Below are positions 1 through 12,350 of a stretch of 64,000 nt of DNA, one piece after another. Source of the DNA: Branchiostoma belcheri (taxonomy: Eukaryota; Chordata; Leptocardii; Amphioxiformes; Branchiostomatidae); the NCBI RefSeq assembly GCF_001625305.1, contig NW_017804020.1:4010343-4074342 (forward strand). The letters are read 5' to 3'. The notes under the pieces are model-generated. The model worked only from the letters and a program-made list of their open reading frames with translations. It did no database searches and had not been told where the DNA came from. Made by a program: the position numbers and the translations under genes. Every line of letters begins with the position of its first letter. Position 1 is the stretch's first letter.

Positions 1-1681
1 TTGACACCACCACTAAATAAATACATACAATAAAGAAAATAATCAAACTCTTCAAAATATGTACAAAATTAAATCAAGGGCAAGTCCGGTTTCATACCCA
101 ATGATAACAATGAACGGATACTATACAAATATCAAAAGAAAAAAATATTTTTAAAAACGTTCTGATGAAGTAATTAAGTTCTTGGTAAGGGGTAATATGT
201 TGGAGTTGGCAACTGATGAGTACATAGGACTACCACGGAGTAAAGGGATGTTTTAGCGCTGTCTGCAAGAGTTGTAGAAGTAGCTATTCGTTGTGTGATG
301 AATACCAGGAGATCAATCAAGCACCCGGGTATTCATTAAAAAAAAAGAGTGTTTGTAGGTGCTCTTACATTATCTTATTTTTTGCATTTCATCTCACTGT
401 TGACCTTGTCAGACCCATATATGGTCTCTCAGCAAAAGAAAATGCCCATGCAGTAGGGCTTTTATTCATGTACGTGAAACGGCACTTTTGTTGATTCAAC
501 AATTTGAAACTACACACGCTACACTGAGTTGCAAACGCCGTTTTGTAAAAGTTCTGTTTTAGTATGAAACTACAAAGCAGCTGGTTTCTTGGTCCAAAGG
601 CCCTACGCTTTGTACGAGAAGCCTAATTCCTTTCTGTCATAATCAGTTTGTTCAAAGCTCTTAGCGCCTTATTTGCATTGTCTTATTTATCCGCACTTTA
701 TGTCGATTTAGCTTATCGGGGTGCCTAAATATGCAAGTAATGAAGTGATTTATCAAAATTACTGTCAAGTCGAGGCATTGATTAAAATAACAAGCAGTTC
801 CCGGAAGAAGAAAGGTTTATCTTGTCCTGATTTAAATAATACTCGGTTATTACTAAGCTGATCTATAGCGCTATCCGACTAACATGGACCTACATGACAT
901 ATATGCAGATATAAGCTATTAATATTCATTATTAAAATGAAGCCCTAAAAGGCATAAGGGAAATTACTTGTGTGATTTAGTGATATCCTGAGACGAGTGT
1001 ATATAGAATGTTTGCAGGGCATACGTCTGTAAGATGAGTAACTTTTGTAATAGGAATTTTTTTGTTCTACCTACGGCAACTCATTGTTGAAACTTGAAAA
1101 TGCGCTGTGTTATCAGACATAGAATCACATTTGAGAGTGTTCCTTGATACTTCCCTGCAAACAGCAACACAGTATAATACTTATAGAGGTCCATAAGATT
1201 CCAAAAGTAGTCTCTCAAATATAAAACGGACAAAGCAGAAAACGAAAAGTTCAACATAATCATACTGCAAGAGTTGTCATTTTTGATTCAAAGCAACACA
1301 CACAGCAAAATATCCAATACAGTAACAGAGTATTATATAATGTGCTAGTCTTTCTGAACTGAAATTGACCAATGCCTAATGGGTCTTAAAACCCACCCTA
1401 ATGAATGGCGTACTGAGCCAGGATAGTTCGCTATTAGTCTGTTATTAGCCGTGTACTCATTTACTTTGGACATAGGAGAACATAATGTACACGTCGTCTC
1501 CACTTCAGACATAGAGCATTAACGTAGCCTCTGTGACATACACATTTCAGGCATAGTTGGAGAGCATATTTTATATGCAGTGTCCACTTGAGACAGGGGC
1601 GTAAAACGTACCCACCCTAGCCACTTGAGACATAGGAGACATAATGCAGCCTATAGACAATACGAATCATAATGTACCCAC
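1..1681 (-). other. Gene 2 intron 3 (part)
   Basis: AT-rich intron without a further receptor exon. From about 1458 to 1680 there are loosely repeated words (ccacttcagacatag, gacataggaga, cataatgtaccc). Otherwise I see nothing: short open frames here (291-494 plus, 1081-1263 minus) have no recognisable content. Confidence 0.7.
1458..1681. repeat. Degenerate short tandem repeats next to gene 2 exon 3
   Basis: About five irregular units share ccactt(c/g)agaca and cataatgtac. One at 1607-1630 (gtacccaccctagccactt) closely resembles the exon-donor junction at 1673-1698 (gtacccaccatgtccactt), so the array appears to include, or derive from, the end of exon 3. Confidence 0.6.
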
Positions 1682-1749
1682 CATGTCCACTTCAGACACC
1701 CGATCAATGCTGGCGACCGACAGACTCATGTCCACCAGCAGTGGCGGAC
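1682..1749 (-). CDS. Gene 2 exon 3, 68 bp: PPxxVxM segment
   Basis: After acceptor cctacag, GT completes Gly and the frame reads PPLLVDMSLSVASIDRVSEV DM in phase 0, followed by donor gtgggt. Exactly 68 bp is the canonical size of GABA-A exon 3, and the residues match its usual motif (SIDRVSEVDM against SIDxVSEVNM). The last roughly 25 bases and the donor resemble degenerate repeat units in the adjoining intron. Confidence 0.9.
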
Positions 1750-3250
1750 CTGTAGGAAAAAAGGGACAACAGATGAAATTTTAATCAGTTCTACCGAGTG
1801 GAGAGGCACTTTCCGTTATTCATTTGATGGGAAACAGTCATAAAAGAACAATATTTCATAACGGACCATATAAAAACAAACTGTCTTGAGATGGAACCAG
1901 TACTAGCAGCTGGAATGTCGCCAAGACCAAACAAGACCATTAAAAATTGTTGTGTGTTACGTTATGGTGAAAACTGCTTCTCAAAGTACTTGGACGTGCC
2001 ATTTTATAGGAATATGTCAATTTACCACTTCTCGACCAGAATGGTGTACGTCATAATAGTTTAAAATGTGCAGTAGTAAATATTGATTTTCTCATGCACT
2101 GGTGATATGGTAGCGGTCATGGGCGATGTTTCGTGGTCATCGTCAAGATAGGTATCGAGGACGTGCGAGGAAAGTGTGAAGTCATGTTTAGCATTCTGAC
2201 ATTTTACTCAAATGTTACGTCTTTCTCTGTGGAAAATTTTTTTGTGCTTGATGAGAGATATGAAAGAAAACCTTGTCAAGACCAGTCTTCGCACATTTCT
2301 GATTTAGTTCCACGCTGCTGTCTCATTTACAGATTTATTGTTAGCTTTGTTATTATTACGAATTCCTGGAATAGAAAATTTGTCACTTTTTCCTTTTAGA
2401 TTAGTTTGGCGGCGTCCGAAACGATAACTGCATATTGTCCCCCGCCCATGTTATGGAACAGGGGCCTTATTTATTACTGGTTCCATCCCGGCTTCTTGCA
2501 TGCATTGGTTATATGGACTATTACGCAGGAGTGTGCCATAGATTTTGTCGAGGACGTGCACTCATTTCAGCAAACAAGAGGCAAGCCGATGTCAGATTCT
2601 GGCTAAATCTGGTGCAATCCTCGCATGGTTAGAATCGTTAAGGACTCGTCTATAGATTTTACCGCAGAAGTCGATGATCCCGGTTTAAGCCGGCGTGGCT
2701 TAAAGCTATAAAAAGCATAGGTCAGTTTGTCTAGCTTTTCTACTGATAACAAACAGTCGTTGGTAGCGAATACCTCTCAAAGTCTAATGAGATCGTATTT
2801 CAGGAATGCCAGTCCTTTCATTCCGCTGGATATCATACTATTATTTAGATCAAAGAGCCTGCACTCACAAACACACGGACTGATCAAAACAAAATCAACC
2901 ATAATTGTAACCTTCGCTATGCTGTGTTATTTTAGGTTGATAAGGGATAAATCTTGGCGCCTTACCCCCAAAGCCCGGTCGGAAGTTCCTGTCATAGCCT
3001 CGAACTTCCAGCATCTCCTCCACGTCCGGAATGTCGGCGTCTCCCGGCGCGTTCTGCCTGGTCCTGCCGCAGACACAACGCAAAGGTCTCGGTTTAGGTG
3101 CGGTGAACGGGAAAAACACGGAAGGAAAATAGAAAACGAAGGTCGCAGAAGGGGCCTGGTAACTCACCTGTGAGGCATGGAGAAGAGTGTGATGAGGAAG
3201 AGAAGAAAGGCACCGACGGTACAACCGGAGGCCAGGAGAAGAGATGCCAT
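1682..3250 (-). CDS. Gene 2: GABA-A-type subunit, first three exons (3' part outside window)
   Basis: Exons 3250-3168, 3063-2966 and 1749-1682 (83, 98 and 68 bp) total 249 nt, exactly 83 codons. The product starts with a signal peptide, then a mature N-terminus with VEEMLEVRGYDRNFRPGFGG and a following segment PPLLVDMSLSVASIDRVSEV ending DM. Known family: RPxFGGPPVxVxMxIxIxSIDxxSExxM is the usual N-terminal hallmark of GABA-A subunits. The borders fit GT-AG, and the phases (2, 1, 0) lead directly into the 221-bp exon expected next. No 221-bp exon is visible between 1681 and 1, so it must lie beyond the window. It is not the missing 5' end of gene 1, because it lies downstream of gene 1's stop on the same strand. 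Confidence 0.9.
1750..2965 (-). other. Gene 2 intron 2
   Basis: Intron of 1216 bp between the 98- and 68-bp exons. Overlapping plus-strand ORFs at 2133-2632 look non-coding by composition. No repeat was recognised. Confidence 0.75.
2966..3063 (-). CDS. Gene 2 exon 2: mature N-terminus to PGFGG
   Basis: After a pyrimidine-rich acceptor ending tgcggcag, G completes Arg and the frame reads TRQNAPGDADIPDVEEMLEV, RGYDRNFRPGFG and the first G of a Gly codon, then donor gtaagg. The LxxLLxxYDxRxRPxFGG pattern of GABA-A subunits is recognisable (EEMLEVRGYDRNFRPGFGG). The intron before it is only 104 bp. An alternative acceptor eight bases on would break the frame. Confidence 0.88.
3168..3250 (-). CDS. 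Gene 2 exon 1: start codon and signal peptide
   Basis: ATG at 3250-3248 opens MASLLLASGCTVGAFLLFLI, then TLFSMPH and AG of a split Arg codon, followed by a strong donor gtgagt. The hydrophobic core VGAFLLFLITLF is a typical signal peptide for a secretory-pathway receptor. The same DNA is also open in another frame as part of a longer unspliced ORF, but the signal peptide, donor and fit with exon 2 favour this frame. The ATG is the first in this frame after the 5' flank. Confidence 0.85.
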
Positions 3251-3560
3251 TCTGTAGCATTGCTATTGGTATTCAGGGCGGTGCGCGAGTCCAGTTTGCT
3301 CCGCGAGTGTAGCGTATTAGTATAAGTATCAACCCATCATGTTTTATTAATAAGTCGAGGGGTTTGGGTGAGTCACATGGCCGCTGCGTGGAGCGTTGCT
3401 GCCTAGTTCTCGGCCGATGTCAGCTGGTTGATGGAACTGTGAGGTGGTACGGAATCCGGCAGACTGGTATGATCTCGCTCACGAAAATGGTACGGCCGAG
3501 TTTCAAGACAGCTGCTTGGGACTTGATAGCAAATTGCCTAGCTGCATATTGAGCGTCAAT
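3251..3560 (-). promoter_or_regulatory. 5' flank and probable promoter of gene 2
   Basis: The sequence just above the start codon is richer in CpG than its surroundings (gtgcgcgagt, tccgcgagtg) and carries an ATTGG box (minus-strand CCAAT) about 20 bases from the ATG. No clear TATA box stands at a convincing distance. The placement rests mainly on exon 1. Confidence 0.3.
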
Positions 3561-4752
3561 AAATGTACCTTTCGTTCGTTGTGGGTCGATTAGCATTACG
3601 TTCATCTACATTGATACGTAAAATAAATAAACTTAAAAACCTTTGTTCCCACGCAACCAAACTGCGTAGGTGTAGCCTAAAACGCATTAAGTCACACTTT
3701 TCTAGCGTTGGATTGAAACGTTTAACCTTTAATGAGGGATTCAGTCACGTCTGGCTGGCTGAAGACAGGCCAAGTCAAAGTGGTTGTCTGAAGTATGGCA
3801 GAATTGACAGAAGGAGTATGTATCCACGTAGGCGGATGCTCGTCCGATCGAAATTTGTCTTATGAACGCCTCCTTGTCGGGCGGAAGATTAATGACACGG
3901 CAACGGGAAAACGTACTGCGCACGCAAAAGTCTTGGCAGTGTATCGTGCTCATCGCTCTCTCTGATCCAGCGCCGCGTCCTTGTAAATGTCATTACTCAC
4001 CTCGGTACGTCACGGCAACATTGTTGACATTCCAATTACAGGGCTGTGATGGTTTTATGTTTGCTTCATCAGACCCCTTTAATAGAAACGGCGTGTTGTG
4101 ATCATTTTTTGTCTCTTTGGTGCTATAAACGTAATGGTGAGTCCGTGCGGAAGGTAAAGAGGTCTCCCAGACGCTTCCCGAAGGAGATGAACTCGTTAAA
4201 AACAAACTGATACACCTATGAAGTAATTCTGTAGCCATACCATAACGCGGAAAATAAAATTTTATTATCACTATGTTCATCGAGAGGCCATTGCTGGGCC
4301 ATGCATTTCTTCTGCAGATATTGCGTAACGGGTTCACCAGATTGGATACATCTAAGGTGCTCCAGGCTACATCAAAATACACATGTGTCCAGTGGTAAGA
4401 GAGCAGATAATGTATATACAGTGTGGCCTGGCAAATATAGACTGATTTAAATAACGATTGTGTTTGGCCCTCCCTCCCAGTCACGGCAATGCCTTCCCGT
4501 TCGTTCCGCGTTAGCGAGGATCTTGATATACAGGTTGGATTTGGCGACTGCACTGCTCGGTCGTCCTAGATTTGTTCTATGGCTCATTGTCTGCTGAATA
4601 AAGTCATTGCTATAATCACGACCGTGCGTCATCAGAATCCGTTCAGTCTGATCAGGATCGGCCGAGTTTACCTCTCTGAGACACTGATATCACCAAAATA
4701 CGTCGGTGAAGCCTCAGACACCCAGGTAATAAGATACGCCAGAAGGGAGTTA

Positions 4753-4815
4753 CTAAAGCAACTGGATGACCGTTTCCAAAATCATATCCAATTGCTTGAG
4801 TAACTGCTTTTTGGC
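4753..4815 (+). mobile_element. Retroelement 3'-end fragment with hairpin
   Basis: It contains agttactaaagcaactggat, then gaccgtttcc, then atccaattgcttgagtaact, two arms that are near-perfect inverted repeats around an 18-base loop. The core ccgtttccaaaatca..tatccagttgcttgagtaactg recurs at 31878-31925 and 45282-45325, so this is a dispersed family. The gaaacgtct motif in the other copies is common at the ends of Penelope-like or non-LTR elements, but the class is not proven. Confidence 0.65.
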
Positions 4816-5608
4816 GATACTACCAAATGTTGTCAAAATATTATCAAAATTGTGGACGGGAGGGGGAAGATGTCAAATCACGCTGCTTCAATAAATATAT
4901 CAAGTATGCGTTTAGTAATTCTCAGTAAATGTGTTTGCAGATTCCTAGATATATTACTGTAAAAGATAGCCAAAGAGATATAGCAAATATAAATACATAT
5001 AAAGACATATATCTATATACATTTTATATTGTGATCATTTTGGGAGGTTGTTTTATCATCTTCCTGACTACTTACAGATGCCAGTCGTTATCTAGTCCGG
5101 TCCTGTATCGATTGGTGTATAAGAAAGATCAATATCAATGAATGCTGGAGGAGCAATAAATATCGCTGCAGGGAACGGATGTGCTTTAGTGTTGCTGATA
5201 GCGGAAAGTTTTACGGTAACGCATACCGGCGGCATGCTGGTTTGGTGCCATGTCTTCCCTATACGACTAAAGGAGCGTGTCCCGTTATGTATTAATGTGG
5301 CAGGTATAAGAAATGCATTGGAATGGATACAAACGAACGGTGACTGATATATACATGTGGATAAAATCAACGCAATACGTTGATAACACCAAGCCGCAAT
5401 GTGAGGGGGCGTTGGCGCCTGGGTTATCTGCAACGTACGCCAATCTGCTTCCATACTGTTTTTCTACCTGTAATGAAAATATGCCATCCTAAACAGACAG
5501 TTCTACATTTTGTAATGTATCAACGGAAAATGCTTGAATCTCAGCGACCCTCGTTGCATATTGGCGACTTAAGATAGATGTCATTTGCTAAATTTTGTAG
5601 ATTCGTAC

Positions 5609-5647
5609 ACACACACAAACACACACACACGCGCGCGCACACGCATA

Positions 5648-5698
<51 letters not shown>

Positions 5699-5730
5699 AC
5701 ACACACATACATAGACACAAACACATAAAG
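5609..5730. repeat. (CA)n microsatellite
   Basis: About 120 bases of CA dinucleotides with CG, CATA and AAAC interruptions. The Cys/Val-rich minus ORFs across it are translation artefacts of the repeat. Confidence 0.97.
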
Positions 5731-6625
5731 ACACATTAGCCCAAAGGGCTGCTGAATAGGTAACAGATGGTACGGGATCGGGGAAGATCGGCAGCAGCAG
5801 TAGGGGCTGTCTGATGTTCACGCAGCGCGGAGACCGATACTCACCTGGGGTGTACTACATCTATTGACACAACAATCATTCTCCAGACATGACTCTTTGA
5901 TGTGATATCTACAGAGATCTCTTCAAAGAAGGCCCGCTAAGTGAGTCAGGGTTGTAGACAAAACGTTGTTGCCTACGGTCTACATTGTTGTTGATGGAGA
6001 ACTTGACAAAGCTCTATACAGTGTCAGAGCTAGGCTCTGTCGTTGACGACGAGACAAAGTGTGATGCTAATTTAGTATAATTAGAAGCGTCAGTATAACC
6101 ATGACCTCACTTCGTCACAGCGGGCGCGCGGCCTACTATGCAATATATACATAATATTCTACCTCTAGGACATGCTTTGCCAAGTTTTCCATCGATCATC
6201 TCAAGTTCAACATTATGATTAATGAGCCCCCTGTGATTAATGTTACAACGCGGGATGCCAGTTTAATTAGAACGAATGACGTAAGAGACACAGTGGCCGA
6301 AGATTAGGGGATTACCAAGTGTAAGCCGAAAAATTAGTATTTTTTTACCATCGCTCAGAGAACCATACAGATCTACTCATCTGAACCTAAGAGATAGGGG
6401 TCAGCACAAGTTAGTTACTTTAGAGGTTTTACATATATAATGTAACGCCAGGGACAGGGAGACTTACAGCCAGGTAGCGGTAATTGGCAGTAAATCGGAG
6501 GAGTGGGAAAACGATGGGGGACAAGGTCGCGCTGCCAAGGCTGACATGTCTGTCCGCGGGGAGGGCCATTACTCTTACATAACCCGCTTTTATTGTCTAG
6601 GACAGACAGGATGGACCTCAACCAT

Positions 6626-6957
6626 TTAAAGGCATCTCATGCAGGTTTTAGGGCCTGGAAACCCGATTTTCAATGGGTCAATATTCTAGTCACTTATCTA
6701 CATAGTACTGAGTTGAAACCACACTAGCTACCAATGCATATTGACCCTCATGGAGCAAAAATACCCAAAATTCTTACCGAAAATGGTTACTGGAAGGAAC
6801 CGAGGCAGATTTTTCGGGTACCACCCAGAAAATAAAGGACTAATCTTGGGGCTTGTTTCTGCTGTTTAGATACCCAAAGTATGAATACTGATTGACATGT
6901 GCTCATGTGAAGCAGTTTGTGAATATATCATCAGTTTTGCTGCTCTGAAAACTATTA
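6626..6957 (+). mobile_element. MITE family 1, copy with lost right end
   Basis: It starts TTAAAGGCATC and then runs parallel to copies at 22698 and 61131 through shared words such as tattctagtcacttatctac, cctcatggagcaaa, ggtaccacccagaaaataaa and cttggggcttgtttctg. The right terminal inverted repeat is not recognisable. Confidence 0.85.
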
Positions 6958-9900
6958 TTTCTCATATATAACCATATAACAGTGATAACAGTGTTGTAAT
7001 ATATATATCTAAGTTTCATTTCTGTCCTGACTACTTTCAAACTGTTATTTGGAAAGCTTGTAAACGATACTGCGTTTGTTCTAGAATTCGATTTGCCAAT
7101 GTCAGATACTGTGTCATTTTTCATTTACTACATGTTCACCAGAAAACAAGGCTCTCAAATGTTTTGGGTTACTGTACAGACAGTGAGGACAGATGTTTGT
7201 TGACCTTAGACTTGAAAAGTTTAAGGTTATACGCTTATAAGGTTTTTTTTTTAAATTGTTTTTTTCTAATATATTATATGTAGTGCAATTGCTGCAGAAT
7301 GCTGCTTCAAAGATGCATTCAAATTCTGAAAAATGGCCATCAGGACTTGGTAAAATTTCCTCTCAGAAGGCTTACCAACTTTATTACCGTTGAACGTTGT
7401 GACATTGCACAGACTAACTACCCGGGAAAATGGAACCCTACCGGGTGGCCAAATCCCCCTGGCAAATTACGTTTCCTTGATAGCTATTTCATTTTTTCAG
7501 CCAGAGTTTTAGCTGTTAGAGACCATCTAAAAATCTTCAAATGAACTCGGCCCAATGTATTCTGTCGACACTTTTGTTGCATCATACTGTAATTGTGAAA
7601 TGTGCGGATTTAGGGACTTTGTCATATTGTTGCTCAAGTCATGTAGACAAGAATTGGGAATTATGTCGATGTTTGATTTGCCAAAAGCAAGTATTTTACC
7701 TTAAGTCAGTGGCTATATATCTCTTGATATGAAGGATGACAAAATTATTTCCATTCAATAGCATTCCTTATTCTCGTGGTCTTTAATGTAGCTGTAAATC
7801 ATCGTCGTTTGATGCTTAACGCTGCCACAAAGCATACGAGTTCAGACACGCGGCAATCACTCAAAGATGCCAAACCCAGAAATCCCTGTCGGAAAATTTT
7901 CCATTTTTTGTGCCTTCTGGGGAACAACTGACCCAATGGACAGCACGGTGAGACACGCTAATTGCGTCGCGGAGGAAAACGGAGACATCTTCCGGGGAGC
8001 AACCTACTCGAGTTGCCCAACAGTATTCCCGGTGGTACTTTAATGGCCTAATTGTACTGAAATTTCCCTGATTTGAGGTGAATGCATAATTCATCTGGAA
8101 CAGGACCAAAACCACTTCAATAGTGATTGCCGATCAACGGTAACGCTGGAAATCCCAAGGAGAGCTTTCCTTCTTTTTCTTGTAATCTTTGAACTATAAC
8201 AAAGCTTTACATTCGATCTCACAAAAGAAAGAGGCATCTCCGGAAAGGATTGTATTCTTAAGTCGTAAACCCGATTGATGCAGTTCGCATATTTCTACCA
8301 CATAATAAAGTGATCCACAGACCAAGTCTCTACAGCTGCAAGAGTAACTCTGTGTCTGCTGACAAGGCAGAAATAAAGCTAACTCAGAACCCTAACATGA
8401 TAATTCATCGGCCAGAAGCTACACCCTACTTTTTGGAAGCCATTTACAGTTGACGAATCGAATGGATTAGAGGCCCCATGGTTCGCAGTGCGATTTACTA
8501 CCATAAAGGGAAACATTTCTAGGTCACCACTGTGTTCATTTAAGTAGAAATACCCCTTATCATTATCTCACTGTCCGCATCGATATGGGATGCATTAACG
8601 CCCGTCTATCTCTGCTATATGTTATCCTCACCCTCTCATCAGTATCATAAGTAGACAAAAAAATCAACGGGTACGTCCTACATATCGACGTGGTGGGAAG
8701 ATCTATTCCATTGGGCTCACAAGATACACAGACAATACACAAGATACAAAGACGGTTATGCACAAGGTGTTGATGTAGCTAACGAAAATGTGAAGAAAAT
8801 TAAAAACTAATACAGAATAATGCAGCATTTAGACAATAATGTGATTGTGCGACGATAGTTTACAGAAATAGTGGCAGTGGTTTTCCTTCTTTCAGTCCCA
8901 AGTAATGTTTCTGTGTCAATGTGTGGATGGCCAGTCGTTTATTATATTATAACTTCATTAAAACAAAATCCATCCTACTCAGCGCCTTTCTGGAACGGTA
9001 GTTGGTTTGAATTTGCTGCCATCGCGCTGCAGATCGAACAAAGCCGAATTGCTTTCCGCTTGCCTCTTGTTTACAGGAAGTCCCGCTTGTGAGAAATACC
9101 CGTAGTACCTCTCAGAAGTAGCCAGGGATCCTTCGTTAAGAACAGCAATTTTGCTCCGGCAGCGAAGACCACCCGCCGTGTGTGTCAGAAGAAAATTGCT
9201 ATTGCTTTCTGTTTGCTGTAATCATGGAGTACTCTTTACTACAACTTCCCGACACGCCCTATTGTGTTGTATAACAGTTATTAAGAGGAAAGGGATCTGG
9301 GCTAAAAGGAGTCTAACTGCGTGCCAAATTGTACAATAATACAGCCTTTTTTTACTTAACCTTGGGATGGCACTAGTAGTCTCCTTACAGACGCGTTTTT
9401 GCGAAGATAGTGGCTATGAACAATTTATAATAGCTTTGGCTGCAGGCAAGCACTTCTTTAATGTTATAAACCACTCAATTCAACTGTGCGTGGAATATGG
9501 CTGATGGTCAGACGACTTCCTAATGGCCAGTGTCGATTTCAGCCTTTCTCTACGTATATAGCATGGTGTAAGTACGCTAAATAGTTGCTCATAGGATATC
9601 ACACTTTTAAATTAGCTACATTGCGTTTGTGGGTACATATTTCTAATGTATGATAGTGGTGTTTAGAAACCTAATTTCAATCTGTTAGATACCCATATTT
9701 TGCTATAGTATAATATGGTGTCCGTTCATTGTATGTCGACAAGGAACTTGCCATATGTTTCGGGCCTACTTTCTGGTGTGCTATATAAGAGTACTAAACA
9801 AATACCAATGTTAACAAATCAATGTCGGTCCAACATAAAAAAATCGTCAACTTTTACGGTCTGGCCATGATTGATAGAACGCCATGTAGTGAAGATCTGC

Positions 9901-10467
9901 AGCTTCAGTGAAAATTACCTCACTTGACGCCGAAGGTGTGGCATTCCAGATTACATTCGGGAGCAAATTGCTGGCGCTAAACTAGATCTTGGTGATTAAA
10001 ATGATTCATATGACATTTGGCCCGCACTGATGCTATCAACACCCTTCAAAGACCATCCCTCTTGTGCTAGGCTCGTATTTGTCCATACACCTCGAAGTAA
10101 ATTTAACTCTTTGCGCGCTCCTCCATTAATATATATCCAAACCATTTGCTATAAAGTTGCCTCAACTGGCAAATCGTAGTTTCTCTCAAGAGGAGGATGG
10201 ATGGAAATTCGTAAGCCTCTTCTCAGGCTTGACCCGCTTTTTGGTGAAACTGTTTCGAGAGAGTTGCTGACTGGGCGATTTTTCTTGTATTGCCTTCTGT
10301 AGTGTTAGACACAGGCACGTGGTATGAATAGCTTTACGTTTTGCATTACTACATGTTATGTCATAGCCATGCTATCCTAGGCTACTATGGTCGTGATTTT
10401 TTTTCCATTACAACATTATCACAATACATGTTGACGGCACAATCATGATTTTCCAACGTATTTTATG
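6958..10467. other. Intergenic spacer
   Basis: No gene or clear repeat recognised in about 3.5 kb. The ORFs here (for example 7861-8115 minus) lack known motifs. Confidence 0.5.
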
Positions 10468-10545
10468 CCGCCACCAACGCAGACAGACACACGGCCAACA
10501 GAGATACCCATTTTCACTCGAGTTAAGTGGGGAAAGTCATGGTTT
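10468..10545 (-). mobile_element. Truncated SINE tail
   Basis: The segment gccgccaccaacgcagacag to ggggaaagtcatgg matches the tail of the tRNA-like element at 41338-41504 (gacgccaccaacacagcgga to gaggaaagtcgtg). The tRNA-like head is absent. Confidence 0.55.
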
Positions 10546-10990
10546 ATGACATATAAAATGATTAAGTATTTAGGTAAACATGTACATTAGCGATAACCTA
10601 GTACTTTGAGTCGCAATCTACTGCATCACTGTGGGGAATTAATGGCAGTTGCAGGGCTGCCAATTGGAAGTTGTAATCCCCCTCGTCTGTCATCATCAAT
10701 CTTTAATCCATCAGCAGAACTTCCTCCACATCTACCGTGGGATTTCCATCACACCACATTAGCGCCTTTACCTAAGTGTCCGTATGCCCAATGGTTCGGT
10801 CGATCGGATGAATAATTGGCCGTGTAGTGAAAGCTTACATAAATCTGAACGTGAACGTGTCGGGATATCAGTTCATTGAAAGCCTTATGACTTGATTGAT
10901 GGTGTTCAACTTTATAAACATTGCCAACCGAGCTTCTTCAGCGCTGTTGAGGTTTTTATGTACTCAGTTTTAGTTTATCTATTTCACCAA

Positions 10991-11052
10991 CCGTTAGGCA
11001 ATGCTGGGTATACAAAGCACCGTTCAGGCAATGCTGGGTATACAAAGCACGA
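10991..11052. repeat. Tandem duplication, about 30 bp x 2
   Basis: aggcaatgctgggtatacaa followed by agcac occurs twice in direct succession with no mismatch in the shared part. Confidence 0.9.
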
Positions 11053-11139
11053 ATAACAGACTGTAAAATATAATGAAACCACCTACGATACAGAATGACA
11101 TAACAAAAACTCACACAGTTTTACCTCTCTATACGATCA

Positions 11140-11262
11140 TGACATCACAATACCTGTGAATTTACCAATCCTAACGTGTTACGTTGTTTCAGTGACAGAT
11201 TATTCCACAGTTGGGGGCCGTAGAATTCCAAGCTTCCTTTGAAGTAGTTCAACTACTAACAA
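11140..11262 (-). pseudogene. LINE remnant, reverse-transcriptase ORF C-terminus
   Basis: The minus strand reads FKGSLEFYGPQLWNNLSLKQ then RNTLGLVNSQVL and stop. The GPxLWNxL motif is typical of the C-terminal end of CR1/L2-type LINE ORF2. Only this fragment is left. Confidence 0.6.
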
Positions 11263-12048
11263 AGCTATAAAGTTTGGTTTTCACAACGTTCTTTGGCCGT
11301 TCGCCTATCCTAATGCCATATACCAAACAGGTTACTCTAGTTCATATGCTAACCTACTTTCCAAAAGCATTGCAAGAAATACGATGCCTTGAGTGTATAT
11401 GCCCCCCCTCCCATTTGAGTCTAGTCCAAGAATGAGATATTTATCGATATTCTATATCCCTTTGTCCCTGTTTCAGCTGCGGAAATTTGAAATGCACCGA
11501 GTCCCTTTGCCACGCATGTCATTTGTCATCTTTTTACATTTAAAATAAGAAGTCTTTCAAGCCGACCTTACTTTTTTTCGCGGCACTCTCCATCGCATCA
11601 GATATGGACTCTCCAGAGATTTCATTCACGGAATGGAGAGTGTGTGGCCTAATGACACAACGGTGACATATTAACGGTGTGTGTTGGCTGGCTGCCACTG
11701 TTCAACTTCGCTACCTGTCTAATATGTAGAAGTGTTCTCACACGCTTTTTGGAACTACTCCATGCATCATCCGGCTGGATCGCACAGGGTCGGGGTTCTG
11801 AAGTTAGGTCACAAGGGACAACCAGTCATGCTACCTCTCAGGCTCCGCAGCAACTTTATCGAACTCCAGGATCGTTCCATTCTTCCAACCATTACTCATA
11901 AGCGATATCTGTAACATCAACTGATTTGTTTGTTTTGCTTTATATATGAACCCAAGAATAAGTACATAACAATAACCATATATCCAAAGTAGGATTGGCA
12001 TTTCTTAGTATCATTTGTGCTGTTTATTTTTGTTATCATTTTCTTGCA

Positions 12049-12081
12049 ATTAGCCCTCGGGCATGAATTTGCAATAAACTT
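12049..12081 (+). mobile_element. Dispersed retroelement 3' tail
   Basis: Contains tgcaattagccctcgggcat then gaatttgcaataaa. The same box occurs at 17639-17676 (minus), 19806-19844 (plus), 30416-30450 (plus) and 63731-63767 (minus). Confidence 0.7.
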
Positions 12082-12350
12082 TTCTCTCTATGGGAACATT
12101 TAATTCATGAAATGATAAATCGTGAAAATGTATCCATTGGAGTCAGTCACTACCTATAGTAAGATTGTGTGTTAGGTGTGTTAGAATTCAATTTCAAGTT
12201 AAGTATGTTTTTGTTTGCATTATGGTAGGCATAGGGTGATAACAAGTACCAAAAGGTAGCAATAGGTGCCATATTGCATACGGCATGGCATGTTGTCCTC
12301 AGCAACTCCCCTGTATATACACACACTTTGCATCACTTTTATTAATCTAT

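Larger units (their letters stand above)
3561..6620. other. Intergenic spacer
   Basis: No gene recognised. It contains a hairpin-like retroelement 3' end at 4753-4804 and a CA microsatellite at 5609-5730. The 186-codon open frame at 3993-4553 (minus) has no recognisable domain. Confidence 0.6.

Noticed and set aside
1-1681. Further gene 2 exon (221 bp) inside the window
   Set aside because: No stretch encodes the loop D or WxPD motifs with suitable borders. It must lie beyond position 1.
2895-3260. Reading 2895-3260 minus as one 121-residue protein
   Set aside because: It runs through a clear intron. Splicing gives a signal peptide and family motifs with correct phase, while the unspliced reading loses both.
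3993-4553. 186-codon open frame on the minus strand above gene 2
   Set aside because: The longest open frame outside the genes, but no motif, no splice context and an unconvincing composition. At this length some such frames are expected by chance in 64 kb.
5541-5821. Cys/Val-rich proteins over 5541-5821
   Set aside because: Pure translation of the CA microsatellite.
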